The notes: generated by a model not told the origin, from the sequence alone. 58,687 nucleotides of DNA from an uncultured Acidimicrobiales bacterium (GCA_937997485.1 CALKTH010000020.1:1-58687); one strand, 5' to 3'. Counted from the stretch's first letter, positions 1 through 8,154 are shown. Numbers and translations are program-made.

Positions 1-54
1 GTGAAGTCGCCGACCGCAGCAGTGGGGCATCTCTGAGCCTGAAGGGTTTCGAGC

Positions 55-579
55 ATGTCTGCAACAAACGCGGTCACTAGTGCATCGTTGGGGGTGATGA
101 AGAGATCCTCGTCAACGTCGAAACCTGCAGACGCTGCGCTGTCGTCGTTGTTCGAGTCTGAGCGCCGGCCGATGCTTCGGATGGCGACGTTGCTGGTCGG
201 TTCGCCAGCTGTCGCCGAGGAGGTTGTGCAGGATGCGTTCGCTGTGGTCAGCGAGCGCTGGGAAACGCTCGAGCGGCCGGGCGGCTATCTACGGACCTCC
301 GTGGTGAACGGATGTGCCCAGGTCCTCCGGCGCCGAGCGACCGAAGACAAGGCGAGTCGCCGGATCGCGGTCGTGGACACCATCGAACTCCCGATTCACT
401 TACTGGAGTTGAAGGACGCCCTGGATCGGTTGAACCAACGGCAGCGAATAGTTGTCGTCCTTCGCTACTTCGTCGACATCAGCGATGAAGAGATTGCCGA
501 GGTCATCGGCGTAGAACCGTCAACGGTTCGATCTCTTGCGCACCGCGCCTTCGCCGTCTTGCGAAAGGAACTGACGTGA
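55..579 (+). CDS. ECF-family RNA polymerase sigma factor (SigE-like)
   Basis: This 174-residue protein should direct RNA polymerase to a dedicated set of promoters. An N-terminal extension of about 25 residues precedes sigma region 2 (roughly residues 30-95, with AEEVVQDAF and the WETLERPGGYLR stretch) and region 4 (roughly 115-170, RQRIVVVLRYFVD then the helix-turn-helix EEIAEVIGVEPSTVRSLAHRA). The size and two-domain plan fit the ECF class. The ATG at 55 is used; a later ATG at 97 is possible. Its stop overlaps the start of the next gene by 4 bases, the usual sign of a sigma/anti-sigma pair. Its target promoters cannot be read from this window. Confidence 0.9.
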   Translation: MSATNAVTSASLGVMKRSSSTSKPADAALSSLFESERRPMLRMATLLVGSPAVAEEVVQDAFAVVSERWETLERPGGYLRTSVVNGCAQVLRRRATEDKASRRIAVVDTIELPIHLLELKDALDRLNQRQRIVVVLRYFVDISDEEIAEVIGVEPSTVRSLAHRAFAVLRKELT

Positions 580-1859
580 ACAACATCGAAGATCGGTTGC
601 GAACCGAACTGGCCGAACTCGCCGACGCCCTCATCGAACGACACGAGGCGTCGTCCGATACGCCCGGGAATGCTCCCGCTGGCGAACTCGATCTTGACTT
701 CGCGAACGATGCTCCGCTCGCTCACCGCACCCGCACATCGAAGCTCCTCGCGATCGCAGCCAGCAGTCTCGTCTTGGTAGGGACCGGATACTTGGCGGTC
801 AACTCTGCCAATCCCGAGGTCACCGTTCTCGCCCAAGGGTCTGTCGCCGCACCGAACGGCTTCGGCACCTGGGAGCCAATCGCCGACGCTCCAATCGAAC
901 CGCGACCGTTCGCAGTCACTGCTTGGACGGGTTCTGAGGTCGTGGTCTGGGCCGGCTCAAGCTTGACTCGAGGTTTCGCCTACGGCGACGGTGCCATCTA
1001 CCAACCAGAGACCGACTCCTGGGAGCTGATGGACGTGCCGGGTTGGGGACATCCGGGACTCAGCGGAGCATTCTTCGATGGCGAGCTCTACGCGCTGGCC
1101 AAGGGAAGCGGCACCCGGTTTGACCCGGCGGCTGGGCAATGGAGTGACCTGTCGACTGTCGAAGGGATGTTCCTCGCCGCGGCCGTGGCCACTGACGACG
1201 GCGTTTGGGGCCTCGGCCCGGCTGCCACCAACAACGCCGGCCAGCCAGACCTCGCGATCGCCGAGTTCGATCGAGCGTCGAATCGTTGGGTCTACGGGCC
1301 CCAGTTCGAGGGGACCGATGCTCAGGCAGAGATCGTTGCTGGACTCGGACTGCTCGAGAGCACGACACTCTGGACCGGTGCCGAGATCGTTGTTTGGCGA
1401 AGCGCCGACGGCGGCATTGCCTTCGACCCAGCCTCCGAGTCTTGGCGCACGATTGCTCATCCTCAACCTGTGTCCGGTCTCGTCCGCAGCAGTGTTGCTG
1501 TTGAACGCGACGACGGAATGGCAGTCGTAGCAGAGGTCGAGACCACGAGCGGGCGCGCCATGAGCGTCGCAGTGATGAAGGAGAACGGTTGGCAATGGCT
1601 CGACGCCAACATTCCGGTGTCGGACTTCGAGTCGATCACGGTCGCAGGAGCTGGAGATTGGGTCGTTGTGTTCTCCGCCGACCAGGCTCCGGTCATGGTG
1701 CACCTGCCATCAGGTGAGTGGCAACGAAGCACCGCAGGCCCCCTCGGCGGGGTCGAAGCACCCAATACGGCCTGGACCGGCGACCACCTCATCGTCTGGG
1801 GTGGCGTGAAAGCCGATGTCGATTCCGTCGACGGCGCAAAATGGACTCCGCCCGAGTGA
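576..1859 (+). CDS. Membrane-anchored Kelch-like protein, putative anti-sigma partner
   Basis: A 427-residue protein starting with GTG at 576 inside the sigma factor's stop (GTGA overlap), so the two are translationally coupled. Residues 1-50 form an acidic cytoplasmic segment, a single membrane helix follows near residues 52-74 (LLAIAASSLVLVGTGYLAV), and the remaining 350 residues look extracytoplasmic. That part has recurring W-x-G, VVW and FDPAS..W motifs typical of Kelch/beta-propeller blades. Position and topology suggest an anti-sigma factor with a sensory propeller, but no zinc-binding HxxxCxxC motif is visible, so the anti-sigma role is inferred only from context. Confidence 0.65.
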   Translation: MNNIEDRLRTELAELADALIERHEASSDTPGNAPAGELDLDFANDAPLAHRTRTSKLLAIAASSLVLVGTGYLAVNSANPEVTVLAQGSVAAPNGFGTWEPIADAPIEPRPFAVTAWTGSEVVVWAGSSLTRGFAYGDGAIYQPETDSWELMDVPGWGHPGLSGAFFDGELYALAKGSGTRFDPAAGQWSDLSTVEGMFLAAAVATDDGVWGLGPAATNNAGQPDLAIAEFDRASNRWVYGPQFEGTDAQAEIVAGLGLLESTTLWTGAEIVVWRSADGGIAFDPASESWRTIAHPQPVSGLVRSSVAVERDDGMAVVAEVETTSGRAMSVAVMKENGWQWLDANIPVSDFESITVAGAGDWVVVFSADQAPVMVHLPSGEWQRSTAGPLGGVEAPNTAWTGDHLIVWGGVKADVDSVDGAKWTPPE

Positions 1860-1970
1860 GATCGGCCGATCCGCGGATTCTGCGCGCAACACTCACACCT
1901 TTCGCCGAGCCCCAAGGAGTGCGAGCGCGGGCTCTTGGCTAGTCGTCCACAATCCGACGAGCGATTGCGA

Positions 1971-2579
1971 TCAATAGTGGTCGTCACGAACAGTCTTGTC
2001 GGTGCAGTTCTCGCCGGCCGCCCATGGCTCAATGATCAGTTGGTGGCATATCACCAAGAGGCGTACGCGTTCGGGGACCGAGCTGAGTCCGCTCACTCGC
2101 CACGTTTCTTTCTGCTTCGACGACGTCGTCGCTGTCCGGCGAAGCTCAACGCCCCGAAGTTGGCCATCTTCAGGCTCCACGTATCGGTAACTCAGAAACT
2201 GAGATCCGCCAGGATTGACACGTCGGAAGACGCCGAGCGGTTTGCCATCCGCAGCCAGAAGCCGCTGGTGGATGTCCGACTGCTTGGTCTGCTCTCGCTC
2301 GACGGTTCCCATGATGCTGCCATCAGAGTCAAGAACTTGGTACTGACTCGCCATCGCCTTGAGTGCTCGCGATCTCTTCACCCGACACACCACCGTGCCG
2401 TCGTTGGTACGCAGATCGATCGGTAGGCGATGTCGGATCCCGCTCGGCCTCCAACCTGACCGTCTCGCCGTCGCAACAGTCCTTTGGCTCACGATGTCCC
2501 ACTGTCGAACCCCGTAGCAGGCATCCCTGAGTGAGAGGTTCACCTCAAGTTGATCAGCGTCCACCAGGGTCGTTGGCAT
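1971..2579 (-). CDS. LURP-one-related / scramblase-like family protein (tentative)
   Basis: This 202-residue protein is built mostly of predicted beta strands. Repeated motifs such as YQVLDSDGSIMGTV and LLAADGKPLGVFRR resemble the Tubby-like LURP-one/scramblase fold, where strands alternate with D-x-x-G-x turns. No signal peptide or clear membrane helix is seen. The ATG at 2579 is the first start. It lies convergent to the Kelch-like gene and divergent from the lipoprotein at 2772. The family call rests on pattern only, and the biochemical role is unknown. Confidence 0.5.
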   Translation of the reverse strand: MPTTLVDADQLEVNLSLRDACYGVRQWDIVSQRTVATARRSGWRPSGIRHRLPIDLRTNDGTVVCRVKRSRALKAMASQYQVLDSDGSIMGTVEREQTKQSDIHQRLLAADGKPLGVFRRVNPGGSQFLSYRYVEPEDGQLRGVELRRTATTSSKQKETWRVSGLSSVPERVRLLVICHQLIIEPWAAGENCTDKTVRDDHY

Positions 2580-2771
2580 CTCGGCGAGGTTGGTGAATCG
2601 AAGATGGGTCGGTCATTCCCGCTTCGAAGACGTCGAGAAGAACAGGGGCGTACGTCGGTTGAGACGCTGGCAGGGAGTGTGCGGGATCTCGATTTCGGTC
2701 AGTCGTTCCATGACTTCTCGTCGATGACTTGCGAATCGAGGTTGGCCACGGCCGCTGCCGATCATTAGTTG

Positions 2772-3548
2772 ATGCGCAGGCCGATCAAAGCAAGACTCCG
2801 TGCCATGGGGGGAAGATCGGTTCTGACCGTCTTGGCGATGATCGTTGCGTTTGCGGGAGCGTGCGGCTCAGAGGGCGAAGGGTCGAGCGCGCCGATAACG
2901 GAGGCAAGCCCGGAGCTGCTCCTGGTCTCGTCGGGCGCGCAGTGGGTCGCCGGGGATGGGCCGCTAACGGAGTTCGACGTCACGTCTCAAAAGACTGATG
3001 AGGACGTCTTCGGCGTGGAAGTTGAGTGGGTCTTCGAGACAACTGAGGAAGGTCCGCGCATCTCGCCAAACGTGGAGATCAGCGTGAGAATCGATGGTCA
3101 AGCAACCCCGAACGCGGTGATCCCCATCCGCCTCGGAGGCACCGACTCAGGACTTCTCGCTCCGGACGTCAATCCGGTGTATCTCGTCGAGAACGAAGCA
3201 GGCTTCACCATTCACTTCGTGTTGGGTCCCGTGCTTGGTGCTTCGGATCTGAGGAGTGAGCAGCAGATCCGGGAAGGCCTCGAGGAGAACTTCGGCGATC
3301 TCACCGACGTTGATGACGTGGAGCTCGACCCGATGCAGGACGAAGGCGATGACGGCGTTCTGAGTTACCGGGTTTCGCTGAGGGGCAGCATCGAGGTGGA
3401 CGGTGAGCCTGTAGAGGTCGAATCAACAGTTGAATTCGCCACGATCGAATCTGAGCCGGGAATCGAGGCCATGATGGTTGGGCCGAGAGCTCGAGATGCG
3501 GTCGCAACGGAACGTCGCCGAGCCCATGAGGCGGAAGCATCGGGGTAG
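2772..3548 (+). CDS. Secreted lipoprotein of unknown function
   Basis: A 258-residue protein beginning with a lipoprotein signal: a basic n-region (RRPIKARLRAMGGR), a hydrophobic core (VLTVLAMIVAF) and a lipobox ending AGAC. The mature protein is acidic and strand-rich, with no enzyme motif I recognise. TTG at 2769, ATG at 2772 or ATG at 2805 could each start it; 2772 is chosen because all three keep the signal peptide and it is the first ATG. No strong ribosome binding site is visible. It should be anchored on the outer face of the cytoplasmic membrane. Confidence 0.7.
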   Translation: MRRPIKARLRAMGGRSVLTVLAMIVAFAGACGSEGEGSSAPITEASPELLLVSSGAQWVAGDGPLTEFDVTSQKTDEDVFGVEVEWVFETTEEGPRISPNVEISVRIDGQATPNAVIPIRLGGTDSGLLAPDVNPVYLVENEAGFTIHFVLGPVLGASDLRSEQQIREGLEENFGDLTDVDDVELDPMQDEGDDGVLSYRVSLRGSIEVDGEPVEVESTVEFATIESEPGIEAMMVGPRARDAVATERRRAHEAEASG

Positions 3549-3619
3549 ACGGGAGAGCCATCCTCCGCCGAGTTGCCAGCAGGCCGAAGTCAGCATCGAC
3601 GGAAGAACTGAGACAGCGA

Positions 3620-4111
3620 GTGACCGACCACACCATCCGACCCGCTACAGCCGGTGACCTCGAACGCATCAAGGAGATCGCCGTTGCTGCCGAAATGTTC
3701 AGCACCGAGGAGGCCGAATTCTTCGACGAGATGTTGAACGGTGCGCTGGACGGCAGCCTCGAAGGTCACGAGTGGCTTGTCGTCGAGGCCAGTGATGGGC
3801 CCGTGGTGGGTGCGGCCCAGTTTGCTCCCGAGCCGTTTGCCGACCGCATGTGGAATCTGTACTTCATCGCTGTGGACCCCGCATTCCAGGGTTCGGGTAT
3901 CGGCCGCGCCGTCATGGGCCACGTCGAAGGACACCTAACGGCTCGCGGGGAAGAGCACGTCCGCACCCTTGTTGTCGAGACCTCGTCGACCGACCAATAC
4001 GCCCGGACCCGCAGCTTCTATGCCGGCATCGGTTACGACGAAGAGGCTCGTATCCGGGAGTTCTACGGACCAGGCGACCACAAGGTCGTTTTCTGGAAGC
4101 AACTCAACTGA
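3620..4111 (+). CDS. GNAT-family N-acetyltransferase
   Basis: A 163-residue protein with the whole GNAT fold: an N-terminal strand (HTIRPATAGDLERI), a central beta strand with YFIAVDPAFQGSGIGRAVM carrying the acetyl-CoA pyrophosphate loop (Q/R-x-x-G-x-G/A, here QGSGIG), and a C-terminal ARTRSFYAGIGYDEEARI segment typical of motif B. It should transfer an acyl group from acyl-CoA to an amine; the substrate is not predictable. GTG at 3620 starts it. It sits 70 bases after the lipoprotein and just before the acyltransferase gene. Confidence 0.85.
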   Translation: MTDHTIRPATAGDLERIKEIAVAAEMFSTEEAEFFDEMLNGALDGSLEGHEWLVVEASDGPVVGAAQFAPEPFADRMWNLYFIAVDPAFQGSGIGRAVMGHVEGHLTARGEEHVRTLVVETSSTDQYARTRSFYAGIGYDEEARIREFYGPGDHKVVFWKQLN

Positions 4112-4178
4112 CTCCGGCCTTGAACGCCAGCGCCCGTTTGCTACGCGCTGTCCGGTTGCGTCCACTACACAAGCGCTC

Positions 4179-5474
4179 ATGACCTCGTTCGCTCTCACCG
4201 CCGACACCGCAGACGAGCTCGATGCACTGAGTGATGCCATCAGCCAGCATCTCGATGCGAACGCCAATCTCTCCGTCGACGACGTGGCGGCAACGCTCGC
4301 CGACGTGCCGCAGCGAGCGATGCGGCGCTTCGTCTACGGCGAAGATCGCACGCACCTCGTCGATGTGTTGGCAACGAGGGGCGGCCCGTTCACCGCTGAC
4401 ATCACCGGATCGCCAAGCCCGGGCGTTGAACCACCAGGCGATGTGGTGTTCCTCTTCACCGGCCAGGGTTCGCAGCGCGTCGGCATGGGGCGTGGCTTGT
4501 ACGGCGCCTCAGCGGTGTTCACCACTGCGGTCGATCAATGCGCCGAGCTGTTCGCCGATCACATGGGCCTCGACATCAGAGATGAGATGTGGCTCGCACC
4601 CCACGCCTCGGCCGAGGAGGCGAAGGCGGCACAGGAGCGATTGGGTGAAACCTGGCTGACGCAGCCGACGATCTTCACCATCGAGTTCGCCCTTGCCCAG
4701 CAGCTGCTGTCGCACGGGGTGCAGCCGACCGCCTTGCTCGGCCATTCGATCGGCGAACTGACGGCGGCGGCGGTGGCAGGGATCGTCAGTCTGGAAGACA
4801 TGGTGCGTCTGGTCGCCGCTCGAGGCGATGCGATGTATCGGGCCGAACCTGGCGGGCTCTTGGTCATCGAGGCTGACGCCGGGACGATCGAGGGCTTCCT
4901 CGGCGACGGCATCGAGCTGGCGGTCTTGAACAGCCCCGGGTCGCTGGTCTTGGGTGGGGTGCACGCCGCGCTCGATCGACTCGAGGTGGAGTTGCAACGA
5001 CAGGAGCTCCGCTATCGAAAGCTGCGAACGTCCCATGCGTTCCACACCGAGAGCATGCAGTGTGCTGCCGACGAGATCGCCGAGCTGACGGCGTCGATCG
5101 CACATCACGAGCCATCCATCCCCCTCATCTCGAACGTGACCGGCGATTGGTACGGCGATCGCGAGCTGAACGACGTCAACTATTGGGCGAAACAAATTCG
5201 CCTCCCCGTGCGATTCGCTGAAGGACTCGACCTCCTGATCGGTGAAGAGCCCCGAGCCTTCATCGAGATCGGTCCAGCAGCCACGTTGACCGCGCTGGTG
5301 ACCACACATGAGCGGCGGACAGGGAGACACCAGAGTCGGTCGACGCTGCCGCCGCGTACCGGCCAGGTCGATGATCACGCGTTCCTGAACTCAACCCTTG
5401 CCTGGCTCAGCGCGGTCGGCAGTGCGAGCGCGGAACCGATCACGGGCTCGGTGGTGGAGTTGCCGAGCTTCTGA
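4179..5474 (+). CDS. Stand-alone malonyl-CoA acyltransferase with polyketide KS-AT linker
   Basis: A 431-residue acyltransferase. Residues 1-85 resemble the linker joining ketosynthase to acyltransferase in type I polyketide synthases (SVDDVAATLADVPQRAMRRF). The catalytic part follows: LFTGQGSQRVGMG near residue 90, GHSIGE with nucleophile Ser190, and SHAFH with His289. GHSIGE and HAFH are the motifs associated with malonyl-CoA specificity. It should load malonyl units onto an acyl carrier protein, but no ketosynthase or carrier protein lies in the window. An open frame reaches upstream to 3969 inside the GNAT gene; ATG at 4179 is chosen because it follows that gene's stop and begins the linker cleanly. 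Confidence 0.85.
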   Translation: MTSFALTADTADELDALSDAISQHLDANANLSVDDVAATLADVPQRAMRRFVYGEDRTHLVDVLATRGGPFTADITGSPSPGVEPPGDVVFLFTGQGSQRVGMGRGLYGASAVFTTAVDQCAELFADHMGLDIRDEMWLAPHASAEEAKAAQERLGETWLTQPTIFTIEFALAQQLLSHGVQPTALLGHSIGELTAAAVAGIVSLEDMVRLVAARGDAMYRAEPGGLLVIEADAGTIEGFLGDGIELAVLNSPGSLVLGGVHAALDRLEVELQRQELRYRKLRTSHAFHTESMQCAADEIAELTASIAHHEPSIPLISNVTGDWYGDRELNDVNYWAKQIRLPVRFAEGLDLLIGEEPRAFIEIGPAATLTALVTTHERRTGRHQSRSTLPPRTGQVDDHAFLNSTLAWLSAVGSASAEPITGSVVELPSF

Positions 5475-5493
5475 CGACGCTGGCGGATGACGC

Positions 5494-5527
5494 CCTGGAG
5501 GCAGACCCAACGGGGCCCGCCTCCAGG
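5494..5527. terminator. Bidirectional terminator-like hairpin
   Basis: Perfect 9-base arms CCTGGAGGC and GCCTCCAGG enclose a 16-base loop. The hairpin sits between the convergent acyltransferase and YHS genes. There is no clear U-run, as is common in actinobacteria. Confidence 0.55.
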
Positions 5528-5583
5528 AACGATCCTTCAGCACGACGTCGCGAACACCGAGCCCAGTCGAGCCCATGCTCGGA

Positions 5584-6015
5584 CTACGCAGCGATTGGTT
5601 CTGCTGCTGCGGTTTCGATGCCTTGGTCCGCTCGCACTTTGGCGGACAGGCGGTGGATCCGCTTGGTCAGCGGCTTGTGCAACGCGGACGCAAGCGGGTC
5701 TCGGTTCACGTACAGGTGGCCGTTCTCGATCCGCCAGTGCTTGGGCGAGCCTGACACGATGTTGTGTCCGGTCGCAGAGGCGACGGCGCAGCTTCCGCCG
5801 AACTGCGGGGCGTAGCTGGTTGGGTTGTTGATGAAGAGGTCTCGGTGCTCGGTGGTCGCGAACAACCACTCGGCGTCGGACCAGCGATAGCTGATATCGG
5901 GGGAGCCCTTCGTGGCTTCCCCGAGCGTGAAGTACGCCAGGGGGTCATACCCCTTGAGCGCGAGACCCTTGCGGTTCGTACGAACCTTGAATTTGTCCTT
6001 CGTGTTGTTGCTCAC
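5584..6015 (-). CDS. YHS-domain protein, copy 1
   Basis: A 143-residue protein whose first part is a YHS domain: GYDPLAYF near the N-terminus, YRWSDAEWLFATTEHRDLF, then YAPQFGGSCAVA. YHS domains are small and often metal-binding, and occur in copper transport and secreted or redox proteins. An SxKHWRIENGHLYVNRD segment follows. GTG at 6015 is chosen because AAGGAAGAA lies just upstream; an open frame runs back to 6171 but through the operator. It is a paralogue of the gene at 51860-52222. The palindrome at 6049-6064 suggests repressor control. No signal peptide is visible. Confidence 0.8.
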   Translation of the reverse strand: MSNNTKDKFKVRTNRKGLALKGYDPLAYFTLGEATKGSPDISYRWSDAEWLFATTEHRDLFINNPTSYAPQFGGSCAVASATGHNIVSGSPKHWRIENGHLYVNRDPLASALHKPLTKRIHRLSAKVRADQGIETAAAEPIAA

Positions 6016-6048
6016 TTCAATTCTTCCTTTGGTTCTGACCGTCCGTAA

Positions 6049-6064
6049 TACCGAACGTTCGGTA
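6049..6064. promoter_or_regulatory. TetR-type operator palindrome upstream of YHS gene 1
   Basis: TACCGAACGTTCGGTA is a perfect 16-base palindrome. On the minus strand it overlaps a -10-like TATTAC at 6050-6045, about 35 bases upstream of the YHS start. The same 16 bases recur at 47357-47372 before the NTF2/H-NOX pair. Placement over a core promoter implies repression. The repressor is not identified. Confidence 0.7.
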
Positions 6065-6214
6065 CAGAACCCTGCAACACTCTCACTCATTCCGTAGAAG
6101 CTCGTGCTGCGGGCCACCAAGGGCATCGCTCGTTGTGGGCGGAGCGCCGGCAGCGAGCGAGCCGGTTCCAAGTGTCAAGGTCGCGATGGCTCCCTCTATT
6201 GGGCTGAGGCAGGC

Positions 6215-6568
6215 TCAGCTTCCGCTGATGGCGATGATGTAGAGAACGGCGGCAGCGCCGACGACGACGGTCGGGATGATCTCAAAACGGTCGCCTGCTC
6301 GAATGTGGAAGCCGGCGGCGCCGATCATCATGAGAATGACGCCCGCCGCGGCAGCGATCCCCAGCCATTCCAAGTCGGTGAATGCCGCGCCGATGAGCAC
6401 GCCAGCGGCGGCGGCCACTTCGGCGATTCCGATTGGAATTCGGATCTTGTCGTACCCGAGTCGCTTGGCCTGTTCGATGCCGTCCTTGTTGCCGACGAGC
6501 TTCATGCCGCCGATCCCGGTCATCGCGATGACGAGAATCCCCGTTGTGATCCATTCGAGCACTGACAT
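6215..6568 (-). CDS. DoxX-family membrane protein
   Basis: A 117-residue protein with four hydrophobic helices (starting at about residues 6, 45, 68 and 98), matching the small DoxX family. MKLVGNKDGIEQAKRLGY after helix 1 is the family-typical loop. DoxX proteins sit in the cytoplasmic membrane and are linked to thiol/oxidative stress in mycobacteria. It is divergent from the MarR regulator at 6718, and the near-perfect dyad between them suggests MarR represses it. A second, unrelated-looking DoxX-like gene is at 10807. Confidence 0.8.
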   Translation of the reverse strand: MSVLEWITTGILVIAMTGIGGMKLVGNKDGIEQAKRLGYDKIRIPIGIAEVAAAAGVLIGAAFTDLEWLGIAAAAGVILMMIGAAGFHIRAGDRFEIIPTVVVGAAAVLYIIAISGS

Positions 6569-6631
6569 GTAGACCTCCGAGGTCTTGGGTACCGGGTGCT
6601 CCAGTGCTGATCTCGAATGTAGTATGCCGGA

Positions 6632-6690
6632 TCAATGGTTGAGTTACTCAACGATTGACTATTCCAACGGTAGCAGTCGTCAATGGTTGA
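6632..6690. promoter_or_regulatory. MarR operator in the doxX/marR intergenic region
   Basis: Arms TCAATGGTTGAG (6632-6643) and CTCAACGATTGA (6647-6658) form a 12-base inverted repeat with one mismatch and a TTA centre. A third half-site TCAATGGTTGA lies at 6680-6690. Both divergent start codons are within 65 bases of the dyad, so one regulator could control both genes. Confidence 0.7.
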
Positions 6691-6717
6691 TGCGCCGCGC
6701 TCGGTAGCATCGCTGGC

Positions 6718-7149
6718 ATGGCGAACGAACCAGACGCGGCATCGGAGGCGGCAGAACTTGCTGAAACGCTCTACACCGTCATGCCGATTGTTGTTGAGCA
6801 CGTCAGTCGTCGCCTTGAAGCATTCGGTCTGACGCATACCGACTACTGGGCGTTGCGAAGTGTGGAGGGAGCCATGCCGATGAAGGATCTCGCCCAGTGC
6901 ATGGAAATCGATCCGTCTTATGTCACGCTCCTCGCCGACCGCCTCGAAGGGCTCGGACTCGTGGCGCGTCAGCCTCACCCAACTGACCGCCGCGTGAAGA
7001 ACCTCGTTCTCACCGCGAAAGGAAAGCGGCTGAAGAAGTCCATTCCTGACAAGATCTGGGACGGCCCCAATACCTTCTCAAGCCTGACGGCCACGGAACG
7101 AGCGAAGCTCAAAGCCCTGCTATCGAAGCTCCTCGGCGAGAACAGCTAG
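6718..7149 (+). CDS. MarR-family transcriptional regulator
   Basis: A 143-residue winged-helix repressor. Residues 30-100 carry the MarR core: THTDYWALRSVEGAMPMKDLAQCM, recognition helix DPSYVTLLADRLEGLGLV, and the wing RQPHPTDRRVKNLVLT with the conserved D-R-R. The C-terminal helix SSLTATERAKLKALLSKL forms the dimer interface. Its own intergenic region holds a dyad with a repeated TCAATGGTTGA unit, so autoregulation and control of the divergent DoxX gene are likely. A -10-like TAGCAT ends 7 bases before the ATG, so this transcript may also be leaderless. Confidence 0.88.
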   Translation: MANEPDAASEAAELAETLYTVMPIVVEHVSRRLEAFGLTHTDYWALRSVEGAMPMKDLAQCMEIDPSYVTLLADRLEGLGLVARQPHPTDRRVKNLVLTAKGKRLKKSIPDKIWDGPNTFSSLTATERAKLKALLSKLLGENS

Positions 7150-7235
7150 GGATGCCTGGCCCGGCGACGCGTCGTTGACGCCCTCTGTTCGGTGTCGATC
7201 CGCGACCTCATGGCTGTCGTAGCCGCCAGAACAGC

Positions 7236-7712
7236 GTGACCGAGATCGGAGATCTCGACGCGGAGTGCCATGCCGAGGTCCGGGGCCTGATTCTGTCCGG
7301 GCTCGCTGAACATTGGGGTCCTGTCGACCCCGGGCTGAATCCTGACCTCGACGACATGCTCGTCACCTACGCGTCAGGTCGAACCGTTGTTGCTCGGGAC
7401 GATGACGGCCACGTCGTCGGTACTGGCACCGTCGTGCCGCGTTCAGCCACCGTCGCCGAGGTGCTTCGGATGTCCGTGCATGCCGACAGTCGCAGGGGTG
7501 GAATCGGGAGCCTCGTCCTCACTGAACTGATCGAAACGGTGAGGCGGTGGAATCTCGAGACCGTCGTTCTTGAAACATCGTCGGCCTGGACCGAGGCGAT
7601 CTCGTTCTACCGAGACTTCGGATTCCGCATCACACATCTCGAAGAAGGTGAGTTCGGGTCCGACACATGGTTCGCTCTTGACCTGAGTAGGCGAGACGGC
7701 GAGCCGTTGTGA
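7236..7712 (+). CDS. GNAT-family N-acetyltransferase
   Basis: A 158-residue acetyltransferase. VLRMSVHADSRRGGIGSLVLTELI near residues 78-100 holds the acetyl-CoA binding loop (R-R-G-G-I-G), and AISFYRDFGFRIT is the usual C-terminal GNAT motif. Start is GTG at 7236. The substrate is unknown. It follows marR by 86 bases with no evident shared operator, and precedes the TetR relic. Confidence 0.85.
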   Translation: MTEIGDLDAECHAEVRGLILSGLAEHWGPVDPGLNPDLDDMLVTYASGRTVVARDDDGHVVGTGTVVPRSATVAEVLRMSVHADSRRGGIGSLVLTELIETVRRWNLETVVLETSSAWTEAISFYRDFGFRITHLEEGEFGSDTWFALDLSRRDGEPL

Positions 7713-7730
7713 GATCAGTGGTGAGCTTCT

Positions 7731-8120
7731 TTGGTGGCGTCCCATGCCGCGACGCGCTCGGTGGTTGCTCAGGCACAGGATCCGGCGGCCGCGTACACCG
7801 AATTCTTCGCCGGCGCGGCCGCGGTTCTCGAAGAGTCAGACTTTATTGACCCATGCCCCATCGGATCGATTGCTCGGGAGGTAGCGAACACCAGCGAGCC
7901 GCTACGCATCGCAGCTGAAGCAGTGTTCAACTCTTGGGTCGACGCCGCTGTGGAGCACCTGACTGGAGTTGGCGTCGGAGCAGAAGATGCACGCCAGCTT
8001 GCTCAGGTCTTCGTCGCCACCGTCGAGGGAATGTTCGTGCTCAGCAGAACGCTGCGATCAGCGGGTGCTGTCCTCAGCAGACTGGTCACAGAAGCAATCG
8101 GAGCAACAACGAGAACCTAG
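7731..8120 (+). pseudogene. TetR regulator remnant lacking its DNA-binding domain
   Basis: The readable 129 residues match only the C-terminal ligand and dimerisation half of LmrA/YxaF-type TetR regulators: AYTEFFAGAAAVLEESDF, CPIGSIAREVAN, VFNSWVDAAVEHL and the closing GMFVLSRTLRSAGAVLSRLV. Members normally start with about 50 residues of helix-turn-helix, which are absent. The space upstream is occupied by the GNAT gene, so the 5' end appears deleted. It may still be translated as a small ligand-binding protein, but it cannot bind DNA like its relatives. Confidence 0.65.
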
Positions 8121-8154
8121 AGATCGTCGCCCGTATATCTCCCAACTCTCAGCT

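Noticed and set aside
957..1703. An open frame opposite the Kelch-like gene
   Set aside because: Antisense shadow with no family similarity; the sense gene is coupled to the sigma factor.
3969..4178. A 70-codon N-terminal extension of the acyltransferase
   Set aside because: It runs through the end of the GNAT gene in another frame and adds no recognisable sequence.
6165..6182. A sixth MerR operator near YHS gene 1 (GACCTTGACAC on the minus strand)
   Set aside because: Eleven bases match exactly, but the second half-site, the TT of the -35 and any -10 at the correct distance are missing. It could be a decayed site at most.
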